49,883 nucleotides of DNA from Oscillospiraceae bacterium (GCA_020025595.1 JAHHRV010000013.1:1-49883), one strand, 5' to 3'; positions 41,801 to 49,277 are shown, counted from the first letter of the stretch. The notes: generated by a model from the letters alone, not told the origin. A program made the numbers and translations.

Positions 41801-43087
41801 AGCGCCGGTATCGTTGGTGTCGTTCTGCGCATTGCCCAGAATGCCCAGATTCTGGATCACGCCCTTAGCGCCAATGGTTCCGTACAGAGGAGTGCCCTGC
41901 AGGGTAATGGTATGTCCGTTGCCATCGAGAACAGCATTAAATTCAGCCATGCCGCCCCAGTACGGATCGTTGATGGTGATGTCTTCGGTGAGCTTATAGA
42001 AAACTCCGGCCTTGGGCGCCTTCAGTTCCTTCTTATAGTTGCCCTGATTGACTTCCATCACGCTCATGCCGTCGGAAGAAACGGTGTCAAAGACACGCTC
42101 CTGCAGATTCTTCTGTGCCTCGGTCAGCTGAGTGGTTGCCTCGGTAACCTTGCTCTGTCTGTTTTCGCCGGAATCTCTGACAGTCTTTGCATTTTCCAGT
42201 GCAGCTGCAAAAGCATCCCAGCTGTCGATGGTGTAGAGCTTATTGGTGTCCACAGCCTCTGCTGCAGCGATGGCAGCCTTCAGAGCTGCGTGATCTTCAG
42301 CAGTTGCATCAGGTTCTGTCACAGCGACAGTCTTCAGCATCAGCTGGCCATCGGACAGGATCCACTCCACATCGCCTTCAGCACGGTTGGTATTGAAGAT
42401 ATCCAGATAATCTGCGGGAGCAAATCCAGCAGGATCCGTGATTAAGGTATTGCCATCGGGCTTGATTGCAATCAAACTGTCAGTGAAAAAGTCCTTGGAG
42501 GTGCCGATTCTGTCGGAACCGACGCCAACACTGTTATTGATTTTGCCGTTAACAAATTCATCGTTATTGATGAGGGAGCCGTAAACCTGTGCACTGCCCT
42601 TTTCCAGTGTGCCAGCATACAGGCAGTTCACCACATTGGAAGAGCTTGCTTTTGCAAGGCCAACCAGGCCTCCCACCAAGTGGCCTGTGCTGCCATTGCC
42701 TGTGTAGGTAACATTTGCATAGGAAACACAGTTGCGGACTGTGCCGTTATTCACGACAGCCAGAGAACCGACAGAATTGTCGCTGGTCACGCTGCCCTTC
42801 AGAACCACATTGGAGACGGTAGCGCCGCCTACAATATTCTCAAACAGGGGACTTCCGTTCAGGGTGATGGTGTGACCATCACCGTCAAAGCTGCCGCTAT
42901 TTAAATTGCGTGCAGTCCAGCTGCTGTCCAGCTCGATATCCGCAGTCAGCTTGTAATTGCCATCGGATACTGCAGCCAGCTGTGCCTGGTTGCTGATTTC
43001 AGTAACTTCCGCTGCCATTGCGGGTGCAGGCAGCAGGCTCATCACCATGACCAGGACCAGAAGCAGACTTAACATTCTTTTCTTCAT
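38888..43087 (-). CDS. Giant cell-wall-anchored protein with C-terminal alpha/alpha toroid (B12-binding candidate)
   Basis: 1399 residues. A signal peptide ends near AMAAEV. Two beta-helix modules follow (DGDGHTITLNGSPLF..., DGNGHTITLQGTPLY...), separated by a FIVAR-like helical segment, then several Ig-like domains (~560-1010). Residues ~1020-1305 form a helical toroid of prenyltransferase/intrinsic-factor type (LAYMQKEYDGW, TTIARVILAVSALG, FQNPTNGGFGLTDN, VDMTAMAVQALAPYY, SVSQAIIALSVMG, TTQALLAFEAFRR). Last come PDETKPGV repeats, a sortase signal RPATG (1362-1366), a membrane helix and a KKK tail. A cobalamin riboswitch precedes it. B12 binding is inferred from fold, switch and neighbours. 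Confidence 0.82.
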   Translation of the reverse strand: MKKRMLSLLLVLVMVMSLLPAPAMAAEVTEISNQAQLAAVSDGNYKLTADIELDSSWTARNLNSGSFDGDGHTITLNGSPLFENIVGGATVSNVVLKGSVTSDNSVGSLAVVNNGTVRNCVSYANVTYTGNGSTGHLVGGLVGLAKASSSNVVNCLYAGTLEKGSAQVYGSLINNDEFVNGKINNSVGVGSDRIGTSKDFFTDSLIAIKPDGNTLITDPAGFAPADYLDIFNTNRAEGDVEWILSDGQLMLKTVAVTEPDATAEDHAALKAAIAAAEAVDTNKLYTIDSWDAFAAALENAKTVRDSGENRQSKVTEATTQLTEAQKNLQERVFDTVSSDGMSVMEVNQGNYKKELKAPKAGVFYKLTEDITINDPYWGGMAEFNAVLDGNGHTITLQGTPLYGTIGAKGVIQNLGILGNAQNDTNDTGALAKDSAGLIINCWSRASVSSAGMNSRKKNTGGFVANLTYGGAVVNSYVAGTVSAKGNDGTGVVGALVGTAQSNTIVKNGYFLNNVAANAVGSSEGVVTGCAAKSREEFYSEGFLAELNAGKGTYGKTWNPSDEGWPHFGAGGSFTPDTGVTLVYTPNKGYGNGQTVEFDSKGGLTLSLADVLAAPDAQNKTQYAGFFSYPSFDGEVAFVPQYVSDGQGNHKVFVSENGGMEILGTGSLEVAVCDKKSWNGIQYDKELTRFKVVVTETAIEDVRLVPNGEFVAANNNGTYNVAGSGTVRVDAQIKIDGSWKLAPAKMYQCSITGGSHTQMGNTFNATAPGTLQVSASVMDKQAEVTVISTYVPVSKITPGPSGTYILHDRNANSDGLGDFLDLTLANSAGTVVVSPENASYGDAWTLKSSDPSVAEYVDSMIKAVLPYKAGTVTLTASSSDPKLTTPVTGTTKVTLKYFNPVTSVSMENASLSVKENEKIDLPLVFNGPKSADGYHVSEPGMEWTFSGDGKVEITRDSRGILVKTDKEYCVANDQYKLVGVKEGIVTVTGTPIDQTEHAKPITFDITVEAGNPEPAADNDKIVAEDTAGALAYMQKEYDGWTYRFGDEWSVFLFTRMGQNLTETQKQDYLNSIVETYKKPKNANLKPTTIARVILAVSALGEDASNLNGINLVDKLCQGKFMADGGNEPMWALIALDSRNYAIPAGANWNREMLLKQMLTFQNPTNGGFGLTDNKTVSVDMTAMAVQALAPYYNTNAAAKDAADRALSYLKHEMDRNCDYGTSESVSQAIIALSVMGRDPVDKSNGFVKSPARNLITALDAYGMADGGFKHLMSENKSQNMSTTQALLAFEAFRRVRAGENSLYDLTTGTDPDQPIVPDETKPGVPDETKPGVPNETKPGQPDEGKPTEPGTKPTQPSKPNGNRPATGDNSNAVVYGVVLVVAVAGIVVLLLWNKKKHGDK
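39077..39148 (-). repeat. 24-base tandem repeat encoding PDETKPGV units
   Basis: Three units of 24 bases in the wall-spanning linker of the giant protein; the second and third are nearly identical and the first is more diverged. Copy number could vary between strains. Confidence 0.8.
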
Positions 43088-43159
43088 GTCTTATACATTC
43101 CTCCATACAATTGATCTATATATACCGCGTTTGCGGAATAATCCCATATGCCAGAGCGC

Positions 43160-43189
43160 AAAAAAACGCGCCGGTACCCTACCGACGCG
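43160..43189 (-). terminator. Expression-platform terminator of the cobalamin riboswitch
   Basis: Leftward hairpin CGCGTCGGTA-GGG-TACCGGCGCG (one G-U pair) followed by seven U. It is 73 bases before the giant gene's ATG and just downstream of the aptamer, fitting an OFF switch by premature termination. Confidence 0.88.
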
Positions 43190-43249
43190 ATCGCTTTCTC
43201 GCAGATTCTTCCAGACACTGCCTCTGTTTACACCGGTGCAGGTCTTTCA

Positions 43250-43470
43250 ATCGATCATCGTCGGTATTCTGGCTCATGCCTTGTAGAACCAGAGGTTCCT
43301 GCGGATGTGCCATGCCTTCCCAGGTTTCCCCAGTGACCGGATCTCTCCACAGACACACCCTCCAGCATTTACAGCATTGGGTAACAGCCCCGGACTTTAA
43401 CCGGGTTTCCTTATCGCCGCGCCTGATGCTTCCGGCATCAGTCTTAACGGGCAACACGATGTAACATTTT
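43250..43470 (-). ncRNA. Cobalamin riboswitch aptamer
   Basis: Read leftward, the conserved elements appear in the right order: CCCGG-TTAAAGT-CCGGG-GCTG (about 43405-43385), GTCACTGG (43337-43330), CTGGGAAGG (43323-43315) and the B12 box GAGCCAGAATACC (43275-43263). These match the cobalamin riboswitch consensus. An intrinsic terminator follows. Ligand class (adenosyl- or aquo/methylcobalamin) is not decided by eye. Boundaries are approximate. Confidence 0.93.
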
Positions 43471-43543
43471 CCTATTTATTTTCAACATATTAACCGAAAA
43501 AGCGCACATTTTCAATCAAACGGCTCCTGGTCATACATTCGAT

Positions 43544-43572
43544 ATTATATTACTTTATTCGACAATTGTCAA
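43544..43572 (-). promoter_or_regulatory. Perfect consensus promoter of the B12-controlled locus
   Basis: Minus-strand TTGACA (43572-43567), 17-base spacer, TATAAT (43549-43544), both hexamers exact. Transcription would start near 43537, giving a leader of about 450 bases that holds the riboswitch. Confidence 0.9.
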
Positions 43573-43671
43573 TGAAGATTTGGATTCACTCTTCTTTTAA
43601 ATGTGATAATGTCACGGTAAATCCAAACATTTCGGAGTATGATAGAATCACAAAACAAGGAGTGATACATT

Positions 43672-44052
43672 ATGAAATATCTGATACCTCTTCTGGTCAT
43701 CGGCATCGTACTGGCAGGCTGCAGCAGCGCATCCGAAAAGGCTGATTTCCGCCAGGTAGATTCTGCCGCCGCTATGGAACTGATGGACACAGAAAGCGAC
43801 TATATCATCCTGGATGTGCGCACCCGGGAGGAATTTGCCGCCGGCCATATTCCCAACGCCATCTGTATTCCCAACGAAACCATCGGCTCTGACCCCATCC
43901 CGGAGCTTGCCGACAAGGACCAGCTGATTCTTGTATACTGCCGCAGCGGAAACCGCAGCAAGCAGGCCGCTAAAAAACTTGCTAAATTGGGATATACCAA
44001 TATTGTTGAATTCGGCGGCATCATGAACTGGACAGGAGAAATCGTTTCGTGA
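43672..44052 (+). CDS. Rhodanese-domain lipoprotein
   Basis: A 126-residue protein with a lipoprotein signal (lipobox VLAGC, Cys17) and one rhodanese domain: YIILDVRTREEFAAGHIPNAICIPN and active-site loop YCRSGNRS with Cys90. Such proteins move sulfane sulphur or sense redox state at the cell surface. The next gene, 70 bases on, is thioredoxin, which suggests a thiol or sulphur link. The ATG follows AAGGAG. GC content is near that of neighbours. Confidence 0.92.
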   Translation: MKYLIPLLVIGIVLAGCSSASEKADFRQVDSAAAMELMDTESDYIILDVRTREEFAAGHIPNAICIPNETIGSDPIPELADKDQLILVYCRSGNRSKQAAKKLAKLGYTNIVEFGGIMNWTGEIVS

Positions 44053-44080
44053 TAAAATCACAGAAACGGGACAAAACAAA

Positions 44081-44089
44081 TGATATAAT
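44081..44089 (+). promoter_or_regulatory. Extended -10 promoter of trxA
   Basis: TGATATAAT: TG motif plus a perfect TATAAT (44084-44089). The -35 is poor. This would let trxA be transcribed independently of the rhodanese gene. Confidence 0.5.
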
Positions 44090-44122
44090 CAAGACACTAA
44101 GATATACAAGGAGGACACAACA

Positions 44123-44428
44123 ATGTCTGTCATTACCATTACCAAGGATAACTTTGAACAGGAAGTTCTGAACAGCTCCAAACCCGTCATTCTGGATTTC
44201 TGGGCAACCTGGTGCGGCCCCTGCCGAATGCTGGCCCCCACTCTGGAGCAGATCGCCGAGGAGCGCTCCGACATCAAGATCGCAAAGGTCAATGTGGACG
44301 AGCAGATGGAGCTGGCTACCCAGTTCGGCATCGTCAGCATCCCCACTCTGATCGTATTCAAGGACGGCAAGGCCACCAACAAGTCTCTGGGCGTTCAGTC
44401 CAAGGCTCAGATCCTGTCCATGCTGTAA
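44123..44428 (+). CDS. trxA: Thioredoxin
   Basis: A 101-residue classical thioredoxin with active site W30-C31-G-P-C34 in LDFWATWCGPCRMLAP, the following LEQIAEER helix, KVNVDEQMELATQFGIVSIPTLIVFKDG with the cis-proline, and a C-terminal helix. It reduces protein disulphides in the cytoplasm. The ATG follows GGAGG. It ends at a perfect terminator and may partner the upstream rhodanese. Confidence 0.97.
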   Translation: MSVITITKDNFEQEVLNSSKPVILDFWATWCGPCRMLAPTLEQIAEERSDIKIAKVNVDEQMELATQFGIVSIPTLIVFKDGKATNKSLGVQSKAQILSML

Positions 44429-44431
44429 TTC

Positions 44432-44463
44432 AAAAGCCCATCACCGGCCGGTGATGGGCTTTT
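44432..44463. terminator. Bidirectional terminator
   Basis: Perfect 16-bp inverted repeat AAAAGCCCATCACCGG / CCGGTGATGGGCTTTT followed by TTT, between trxA and the convergent Crp/Fnr gene. Confidence 0.93.
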
Positions 44464-44483
44464 TTTATGTCTTTTTCCCTGTA

Positions 44484-45137
44484 TTACTGCAAATTCTCCA
44501 GCCGATCCATGTCGATGAGCTCCACCGCACCACGGGTCAGCTTCACCATGCCCTCGCTCTGGAAATAGCGCAGCATCCGGGTCACGACCTCCCGGGCGGT
44601 GCCCAGATGGTTGGCGATTTTCTCGTGGGTGAGCTTCAGGACGGTGCTTTCCTCCAGATTGCTCTCCTGAATCAGAAAATCCGCCAGCCGCTGGTCAAAG
44701 CGTTTCCACATGACCTGCTCCATCAGCCACATGACCTCGGAAAAGCGGCTGCTCATCAGCTCGTTGGCATAGTTGGACACCACCACGGATTCCTCCATCA
44801 GCTGACCAAACAGCTTCGGCGGGATGATCCAGACCGTTGTGTCCTTTTCTGCCTCGATGGTGATGTCAAACTGGATGTTGCGCATCATGCACGATGCGCT
44901 GAACAGGCAGATATCATGGTCAAACAGCCGGTAAATGGTGATTTCCCGGCCTTCGTCCGACAGAATATAGGCCCGCAGCTGTCCCGTGTGGACTACGATC
45001 AGGCCCATGCAGTCCATCGAGCCGTTATGTACCAGACTTCCGGCAGGAAATGTGGCCTGTTTTACAGACGCTGTCAGAAGTTCCTGCTGTGCGGGAGTCA
45101 ATTTGTTAAAAATGGGAAAGTAGTTTGCAAATTCCAT
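44484..45137 (-). CDS. Crp/Fnr-family transcription regulator
   Basis: A 217-residue regulator. The N-terminal cyclic-nucleotide-binding-like domain (FPAGSLVHNGSMDCMGLIVVHTGQLRAYILSDEGREITIYRLFDHDICLFSAS) lacks the N-terminal cysteines of Fnr, so it is not an obvious iron-sulphur sensor. The C-terminal winged helix is ESTVLKLTHEKIANHLGTAREVVTRMLRYFQSEGMVKLTRGAVELID. Similar proteins control oxidative, nitrosative or anaerobic responses. It is convergent with thioredoxin and has a good promoter of its own. Confidence 0.9.
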   Translation of the reverse strand: MEFANYFPIFNKLTPAQQELLTASVKQATFPAGSLVHNGSMDCMGLIVVHTGQLRAYILSDEGREITIYRLFDHDICLFSASCMMRNIQFDITIEAEKDTTVWIIPPKLFGQLMEESVVVSNYANELMSSRFSEVMWLMEQVMWKRFDQRLADFLIQESNLEESTVLKLTHEKIANHLGTAREVVTRMLRYFQSEGMVKLTRGAVELIDMDRLENLQ

Positions 45138-45157
45138 AGTGATTCCCTCCGAAGTGT

Positions 45158-45186
45158 AGTATATTAAATTTTTTCAGCTTCGTCAA
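45158..45186 (-). promoter_or_regulatory. Promoter of the Crp/Fnr gene
   Basis: Minus-strand TTGACG (45186-45181), 17-base spacer, TATACT (45163-45158). Confidence 0.7.
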
Positions 45187-45383
45187 CCGAAAGCTTTTGT
45201 GAAGCCGTGGATTGCTCTTATTCACAAATTCCACTCGACATTTTCGTGCAGGGTGCAACAATACCTGCCATTTTTTCACAACTTAATACATTTTTAACAT
45301 CTTTGCACTTTTTTTCTTCATATTTATTCGGTACTATATAGGTACTAAATAACTTTTTCATTTTCCTCTCCTCATTTGCAAAG

Positions 45384-45408
45384 AATCCGCAGCGATCCGC
45401 TGCGGATT
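45384..45408 (+). other. Orphan terminator-like hairpin
   Basis: Perfect 11-bp arms AATCCGCAGCG / CGCTGCGGATT with an ATC loop, followed by TTG on the plus strand, and extended by TGCAA/TTGCA outside. No plus-strand gene precedes it. The 370-base gap 45138-45507 is otherwise AT-rich, holding the Crp promoter and the CapA terminator. It may end an unannotated small RNA. Confidence 0.5.
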
Positions 45409-45472
45409 TTGCATTTCAGGACACGCGCCTTTGTGAGAGGATATTTCCCGATTTATGCAGCTTCTAAATAAC

Positions 45473-45502
45473 AAAACCCGGAACCAGTCGGTTCCGGGTT
45501 TT
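45473..45502. terminator. Terminator of the CapA-like gene
   Basis: Perfect 13-bp arms AAAACCCGGAACC / GGTTCCGGGTTTT around AGTC. Read leftward it is followed by GTTAT, and its terminal A/U pairs provide the U-run. Confidence 0.85.
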
Positions 45503-45507
45503 TCGCT

Positions 45508-46857
45508 TTAATCTTCAATTTCTTTGGTGATACGCTCCGTCAGGCGCTCCTGTGCATACTTCATCGAGTCATAAACTTCCTTTGATACTTTGCCCAGATA
45601 GTTTCCTTCGTAGCGGCTGATCGCCTCATTCAGACGCACCACCCGATGTCCGCCGTCCAGACTCTGCTCCGGCAGAATCGTAAAGATGGGGGTGTAATCA
45701 TAACCGGTGACTTTCGTCTCGCCGGTGGTGTTGTCCCGGGTGACCTCAATATCCAGAATAATGGAGTAATTTGTTCCGGCACGGGCTGCATCTCCATAGA
45801 AATCACCCAGAGAATAGGCAACCAGCGTACCGTTTTCCGTGTTATAGTCCACGGTCTGCACCACATGAGGATGGGTTCCCAAAATGATATCCACGCCATT
45901 TGCCAGCAGCAGATCCCGGATCTCCTTCTGAGAAGAACTGACATCCTCATTGTTTTCGCTGCCCCAGTGGAGCATGGCAATGGTCAGATCCGGTTTTTCG
46001 TCTGCCACCTTGGACAGCACCTTGTTGATGCTGTCTCTGTCCACCTTCTGATAGTCGGTGGTGTAGTCCTTATACAAAAGGTTTACGCAGTCCTCGCTGC
46101 CCTCCGGCAAACCCAGGTTGTCCATACCCTTGGTAAAGCCTACCAGCGCAACCTTGATGCCGTTTACATCCATAATGGAGTATCCGCCGGTTTTGCGGAA
46201 AGTTTCTTTTCCCGAAAAGGTGCCCACCGGAACAATTCCGGCGCTGTAAAATCCGTCGATGGTGGACTGCAGACCCAGCACGCCTGCCCGAATCGAGGCA
46301 GAATTTGCCGTCTGCACCGCATCCACGCCGATGGATGCCAGATTTTCCGCCAGCTGCTGGGGCGCAGAGCTGCGGTCTGCACCGTAGGGCGTACCTGCAA
46401 GGGTTCCTTCAAAATTCAGAACCGTCAGGTCAGCGCCGGTCAGCACGGGTGCCACATCCATAAACGCATTGGTAAAATCATATGTATTGCCGTCGGTGTT
46501 GTTCTTCAGCACCTGATCGGTCACATTCAGGTCACCTGCTGCGGCAATGTGGATCACCGTGGTGGGCTCCTGTTTTTTGTCCTTCGGCTTTGTCGGTTTC
46601 GGCTGAGTTGCGGGAGCCGTATCGCCGGTCTGACTGCTTGCCAGCTGGGCACTGGCGTCGGAGGTCTGATTCTGTGCGTTATCCTTCACCCAGACCATCA
46701 GCGCAGCCACCGCTGCGATCACCACCGCAACACCGCCCAGACGCACAAACAGCATCCGTCTGGCTTTTTTCTGTTTTTCTCTCTGGGCAGCCCGTTCCTT
46801 TCGCTGCTGACGGCGCTTGTCCAGTTCATTTTGTCTTTCGTCTCGTTCCGAGGCCAT
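45508..46857 (-). CDS. CapA-family protein (poly-gamma-glutamate capsule enzyme-like)
   Basis: A 449-residue membrane-anchored protein. A long, highly basic cytoplasmic N-terminus (KRRQQRKERAAQREKQKKARR) precedes one membrane helix near 35-55 and a Thr/Pro/Lys linker. The external domain is a CapA/PgsA-like metallophosphoesterase: IHIAAAGDLNVTDQVL, VLNFEGTLAG, QTANSASIRAGVLGLQST, MLHWGSENNEDVSSSQKEIRDLLLANGVDIILGTHPHVVQTVDY. Members help make or export poly-gamma-glutamate or act on wall polymers; no pgsB/C genes are nearby, so the actual role is open. Confidence 0.88.
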   Translation of the reverse strand: MASERDERQNELDKRRQQRKERAAQREKQKKARRMLFVRLGGVAVVIAAVAALMVWVKDNAQNQTSDASAQLASSQTGDTAPATQPKPTKPKDKKQEPTTVIHIAAAGDLNVTDQVLKNNTDGNTYDFTNAFMDVAPVLTGADLTVLNFEGTLAGTPYGADRSSAPQQLAENLASIGVDAVQTANSASIRAGVLGLQSTIDGFYSAGIVPVGTFSGKETFRKTGGYSIMDVNGIKVALVGFTKGMDNLGLPEGSEDCVNLLYKDYTTDYQKVDRDSINKVLSKVADEKPDLTIAMLHWGSENNEDVSSSQKEIRDLLLANGVDIILGTHPHVVQTVDYNTENGTLVAYSLGDFYGDAARAGTNYSIILDIEVTRDNTTGETKVTGYDYTPIFTILPEQSLDGGHRVVRLNEAISRYEGNYLGKVSKEVYDSMKYAQERLTERITKEIED

Positions 46858-46906
46858 AAGCGTTCCTCCATGGAAAATTGTCCTGTAACTATTGGTGAAT
46901 CATCTT

Positions 46907-46935
46907 ATTTTACACGAAAAATCGGGATTTTACAA
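46907..46935 (-). promoter_or_regulatory. Promoter of the CapA-like gene
   Basis: Minus-strand TTGTAA (46935-46930), 17-base spacer, TAAAAT (46912-46907). Confidence 0.65.
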
Positions 46936-46952
46936 GTGGAGAAATCACAGGG

Positions 46953-46981
46953 TTGGCGAACGAACGGTTTTGTGGTATAAT
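46953..46981 (+). promoter_or_regulatory. Promoter of the GH25 gene
   Basis: TTGGCG at 46953-46958, 17-base spacer, perfect TATAAT at 46976-46981. It is back-to-back with the CapA promoter. Confidence 0.75.
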
Positions 46982-47013
46982 ATCTCAAAATAAGCTTTTT
47001 TCGGAGGATCCCT

Positions 47014-47847
47014 ATGGGCAATAACTCTAGCAAAAACAACCGCACATCCAGCCCCGGCCGCGTACTTGTTCTGCCGATGCTGGGTACCATTGTGCTGATC
47101 CTCGTGATTATGGTCAGTCTGCTGAACGGAAACAACGCTTCCCGGCACTCTTCCACGATTGAAGAAACCGTGGCAACACTGCCTGCCAACCCCTACACCC
47201 CCGAGGATTTCAAATACGAGGGGAACTATCTGACCTGCACAACCGGAAAGGCCCTGCTGGGCGTGGATGTATCCGAGCATCAGCAGCAGATCGACTGGAA
47301 ACAGGTCAAAGACGCCGGAATGGAATTTGCATTCGTGCGCATCGGCTACCGGGGGTATACCGAAGGTAAGCTCTACCCGGACGAATCTGCCGAGCAGAAT
47401 CTGAACGGAGCCCGGGATGCCGGTCTGAAAATCGGCGCCTATTTCTACTCTCAGGCCACCACAACCGTGGAAGCTGCCGAAGAAGCAGCCTTCTGCATCG
47501 GTTTTCTGCAGAAATACAAGCTGGATCTTCCTGTTGTCTTTGACTGGGAATATGTCAGCAGCGATGCCCGCACCGCAGATGTGGATATGCAGACCGTGAC
47601 GGACTGCGCTAAGACCTTCTGTCAGGCCCTGGAGAATGCCGGGTACGAGGCCATGGTCTATTTTAACCCCAGCATTACCACCACCCATCTGGACCTGCTG
47701 CAGCTGCAGGAATATCCATTCTGGCTTTCTCTGTACTCTGACACCATGGATTACCCCCACAAGGTGGAATTCTGGCAGTACACCCAGGATGGAAAAGTCC
47801 CCGGTATTCCCGGGGACGCAGACATTAATTTGTGGTTTACCGATTGA
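47014..47847 (+). CDS. Membrane-anchored GH25 muramidase (lysozyme)
   Basis: A 277-residue protein with a short cytoplasmic tail, one membrane helix at ~17-37 and an external GH25 domain from ~80. The catalytic residues are in LLGVDVSEHQQQIDW (Asp85) and VVFDWEYV (Asp177, Glu179); the fold ends in FWQYTQDGKVPGIPGDADINLWF. It cuts the MurNAc-GlcNAc bond in peptidoglycan, probably in wall remodelling since it stays at the membrane. Its 3' end overlaps the convergent cysteine hydrolase gene by 11 bases. Confidence 0.94.
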   Translation: MGNNSSKNNRTSSPGRVLVLPMLGTIVLILVIMVSLLNGNNASRHSSTIEETVATLPANPYTPEDFKYEGNYLTCTTGKALLGVDVSEHQQQIDWKQVKDAGMEFAFVRIGYRGYTEGKLYPDESAEQNLNGARDAGLKIGAYFYSQATTTVEAAEEAAFCIGFLQKYKLDLPVVFDWEYVSSDARTADVDMQTVTDCAKTFCQALENAGYEAMVYFNPSITTTHLDLLQLQEYPFWLSLYSDTMDYPHKVEFWQYTQDGKVPGIPGDADINLWFTD

Positions 47848-48370
47848 TGACCTTCACCTGGAAGCTCTCCATCACATCCAGCACCTTTTCATTCATGGCA
47901 GGGTCAAAGGATGCGGTGAGGGCAGCGTCCACAATGATGCGTGCCTGAGGGTACTTTGCCTGCAGGACAGCCGCATTGCTGACCACGCAGATATTGGACA
48001 CCAGTCCCACCAGCTCGATCTCGTCTGCCTGCTGGGGCAGCACCTTTGCCGTCTCAGGGTCGGAAACATCCATGCCGAAGGACAGCTTGTCGATTGCGGG
48101 CGCATTTACCTGAGCGCAGGCCTTTGCGGTCTCGCCATACAGCTCCCAGCCATGGCTTCCCTTGATGCAGTGGACCACAGGCAGGAGCTTGCCCTCTCTG
48201 GTGTCCAGATAGTTTTCAAAGTGGGTGTCCCGAGTGAAGATCACATGGCTCGGGCCATATGCGCGGATCTTCTCTGCGATTCCGGCATCCAGCTTTTCTG
48301 CACCGGGAAATCCCAGTGCGCCATCTACAAAATCATTCTGATAGTCGATTACAAACAGGTAACGATTCAT
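47837..48370 (-). CDS. Isochorismatase-family cysteine hydrolase (nicotinamidase-like)
   Basis: A 177-residue soluble hydrolase. The catalytic triad is visible: Asp9 in VIDYQNDFVDG, Lys95 in DKLSFGM, and Cys128 in VGLVSNICVVSNA. HCIKGSHGWEL is the conserved loop after the first helix pair. The closest well-known activities are nicotinamide deamidation for NAD salvage and related amidases; sequence alone does not decide. The ATG at 48370 follows GGAGGGG. It converges on and overlaps the GH25 gene. Confidence 0.88.
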   Translation of the reverse strand: MNRYLFVIDYQNDFVDGALGFPGAEKLDAGIAEKIRAYGPSHVIFTRDTHFENYLDTREGKLLPVVHCIKGSHGWELYGETAKACAQVNAPAIDKLSFGMDVSDPETAKVLPQQADEIELVGLVSNICVVSNAAVLQAKYPQARIIVDAALTASFDPAMNEKVLDVMESFQVKVINR

Positions 48371-48473
48371 TACTACCCCTCCAAGGTTTTTCTTAACCAT
48401 AGCAAATTGATTTGAATAAGTCAATGTTTTAGCGCCAATATTCCATTTTCAATCCCAGAAAGGAGGCCCCGAA

Positions 48474-49241
48474 ATGGACAAACAGGATTATATTGCCGTA
48501 TTCGACTCCGGTGTAGGCGGTGTCAGCGTCCTGCGGGAGCTTCGCCGTCTGATGCCCGGAGAAAACTACTATTATTTTGGAGATTCCGCCAACGCACCCT
48601 ACGGCCTGAAAACCACCGAGCAGGTTCGCGAGCTGACTCTGGCCGCCGCCGAGAAACTCTTTTCCAAGGGCGTCAAGTGCCTGGTTGTAGCCTGCAACAC
48701 GGCTACCGCTGCCGCAATTGAGACCCTGCGTTCTGCCTATCCCCAGCGAATCATCGTGGGTATTGAGCCCGCTCTGAAGCTGGCAGCAGACCGCCATCCC
48801 CACGGAACCATCGGTATCATGGCAACCGATGTCACATTGCGAGAAAAGAAGCTGGCCCAGCTTTTGGAGCGCTACTCTCAGGACTGCAATGTCATCCGGC
48901 TCCCCTCTCCCGGCGTTGTGGAGATGGTGGAATCCGGCAAGGCCGATTCCCCGGAAGCCATTGCGCTGATGCAGGCAGAGCTTGAGCCCTATGCATCCAC
49001 ACTGGACGCTCTGGTGCTGGGCTGCACCCACTACCCTTTTATGAAAAACGCCATCCGTGCGGTGGTAGGCGACGGCGTAGAGCTGCTGGACGGCGGCGAA
49101 GGAACCGCAAAGGAAACACAGCGCCGGCTGAAAGATGCGGATCTTCTGAACGATCAACAGATCGGTACGCTGGTTGTGGAAAACAGTTCCGAACAGCAGC
49201 AGAAAATCGACCTGACTTACAGCCTGCTGAACCAGAAATAA
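48474..49241 (+). CDS. murI: Glutamate racemase
   Basis: A 255-residue enzyme that makes D-glutamate for peptidoglycan. The two catalytic cysteines are Cys74 in VVACNTATA and Cys184 in VLGCTHYPF, with Asp11 in FDSGVGGVSVLRE and His186. FGDSANAPYG completes the set of family motifs. The ATG follows AAGGAGG. It stands between a cysteine hydrolase (opposite strand) and the end of the gene-rich region, with its own terminator. Confidence 0.97.
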   Translation: MDKQDYIAVFDSGVGGVSVLRELRRLMPGENYYYFGDSANAPYGLKTTEQVRELTLAAAEKLFSKGVKCLVVACNTATAAAIETLRSAYPQRIIVGIEPALKLAADRHPHGTIGIMATDVTLREKKLAQLLERYSQDCNVIRLPSPGVVEMVESGKADSPEAIALMQAELEPYASTLDALVLGCTHYPFMKNAIRAVVGDGVELLDGGEGTAKETQRRLKDADLLNDQQIGTLVVENSSEQQQKIDLTYSLLNQK

Positions 49242-49274
49242 CACCTCGACAGACACCTTTCCTGTCGAGGTGTT
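49240..49274 (+). terminator. murI terminator
   Basis: Perfect 13-bp arms AACACCTCGACAG / CTGTCGAGGTGTT with a 9-base loop, followed by TTC. The first base lies inside the murI stop codon region. Confidence 0.9.
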
Positions 49275-49277
49275 TTC

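Noticed and set aside
38900..42445. A 1181-codon plus-strand frame opposite the giant wall protein
   Set aside because: Antisense to a gene with signal peptide, domains and sorting signal. Its product is low-complexity and Cys/His-rich without domain order.
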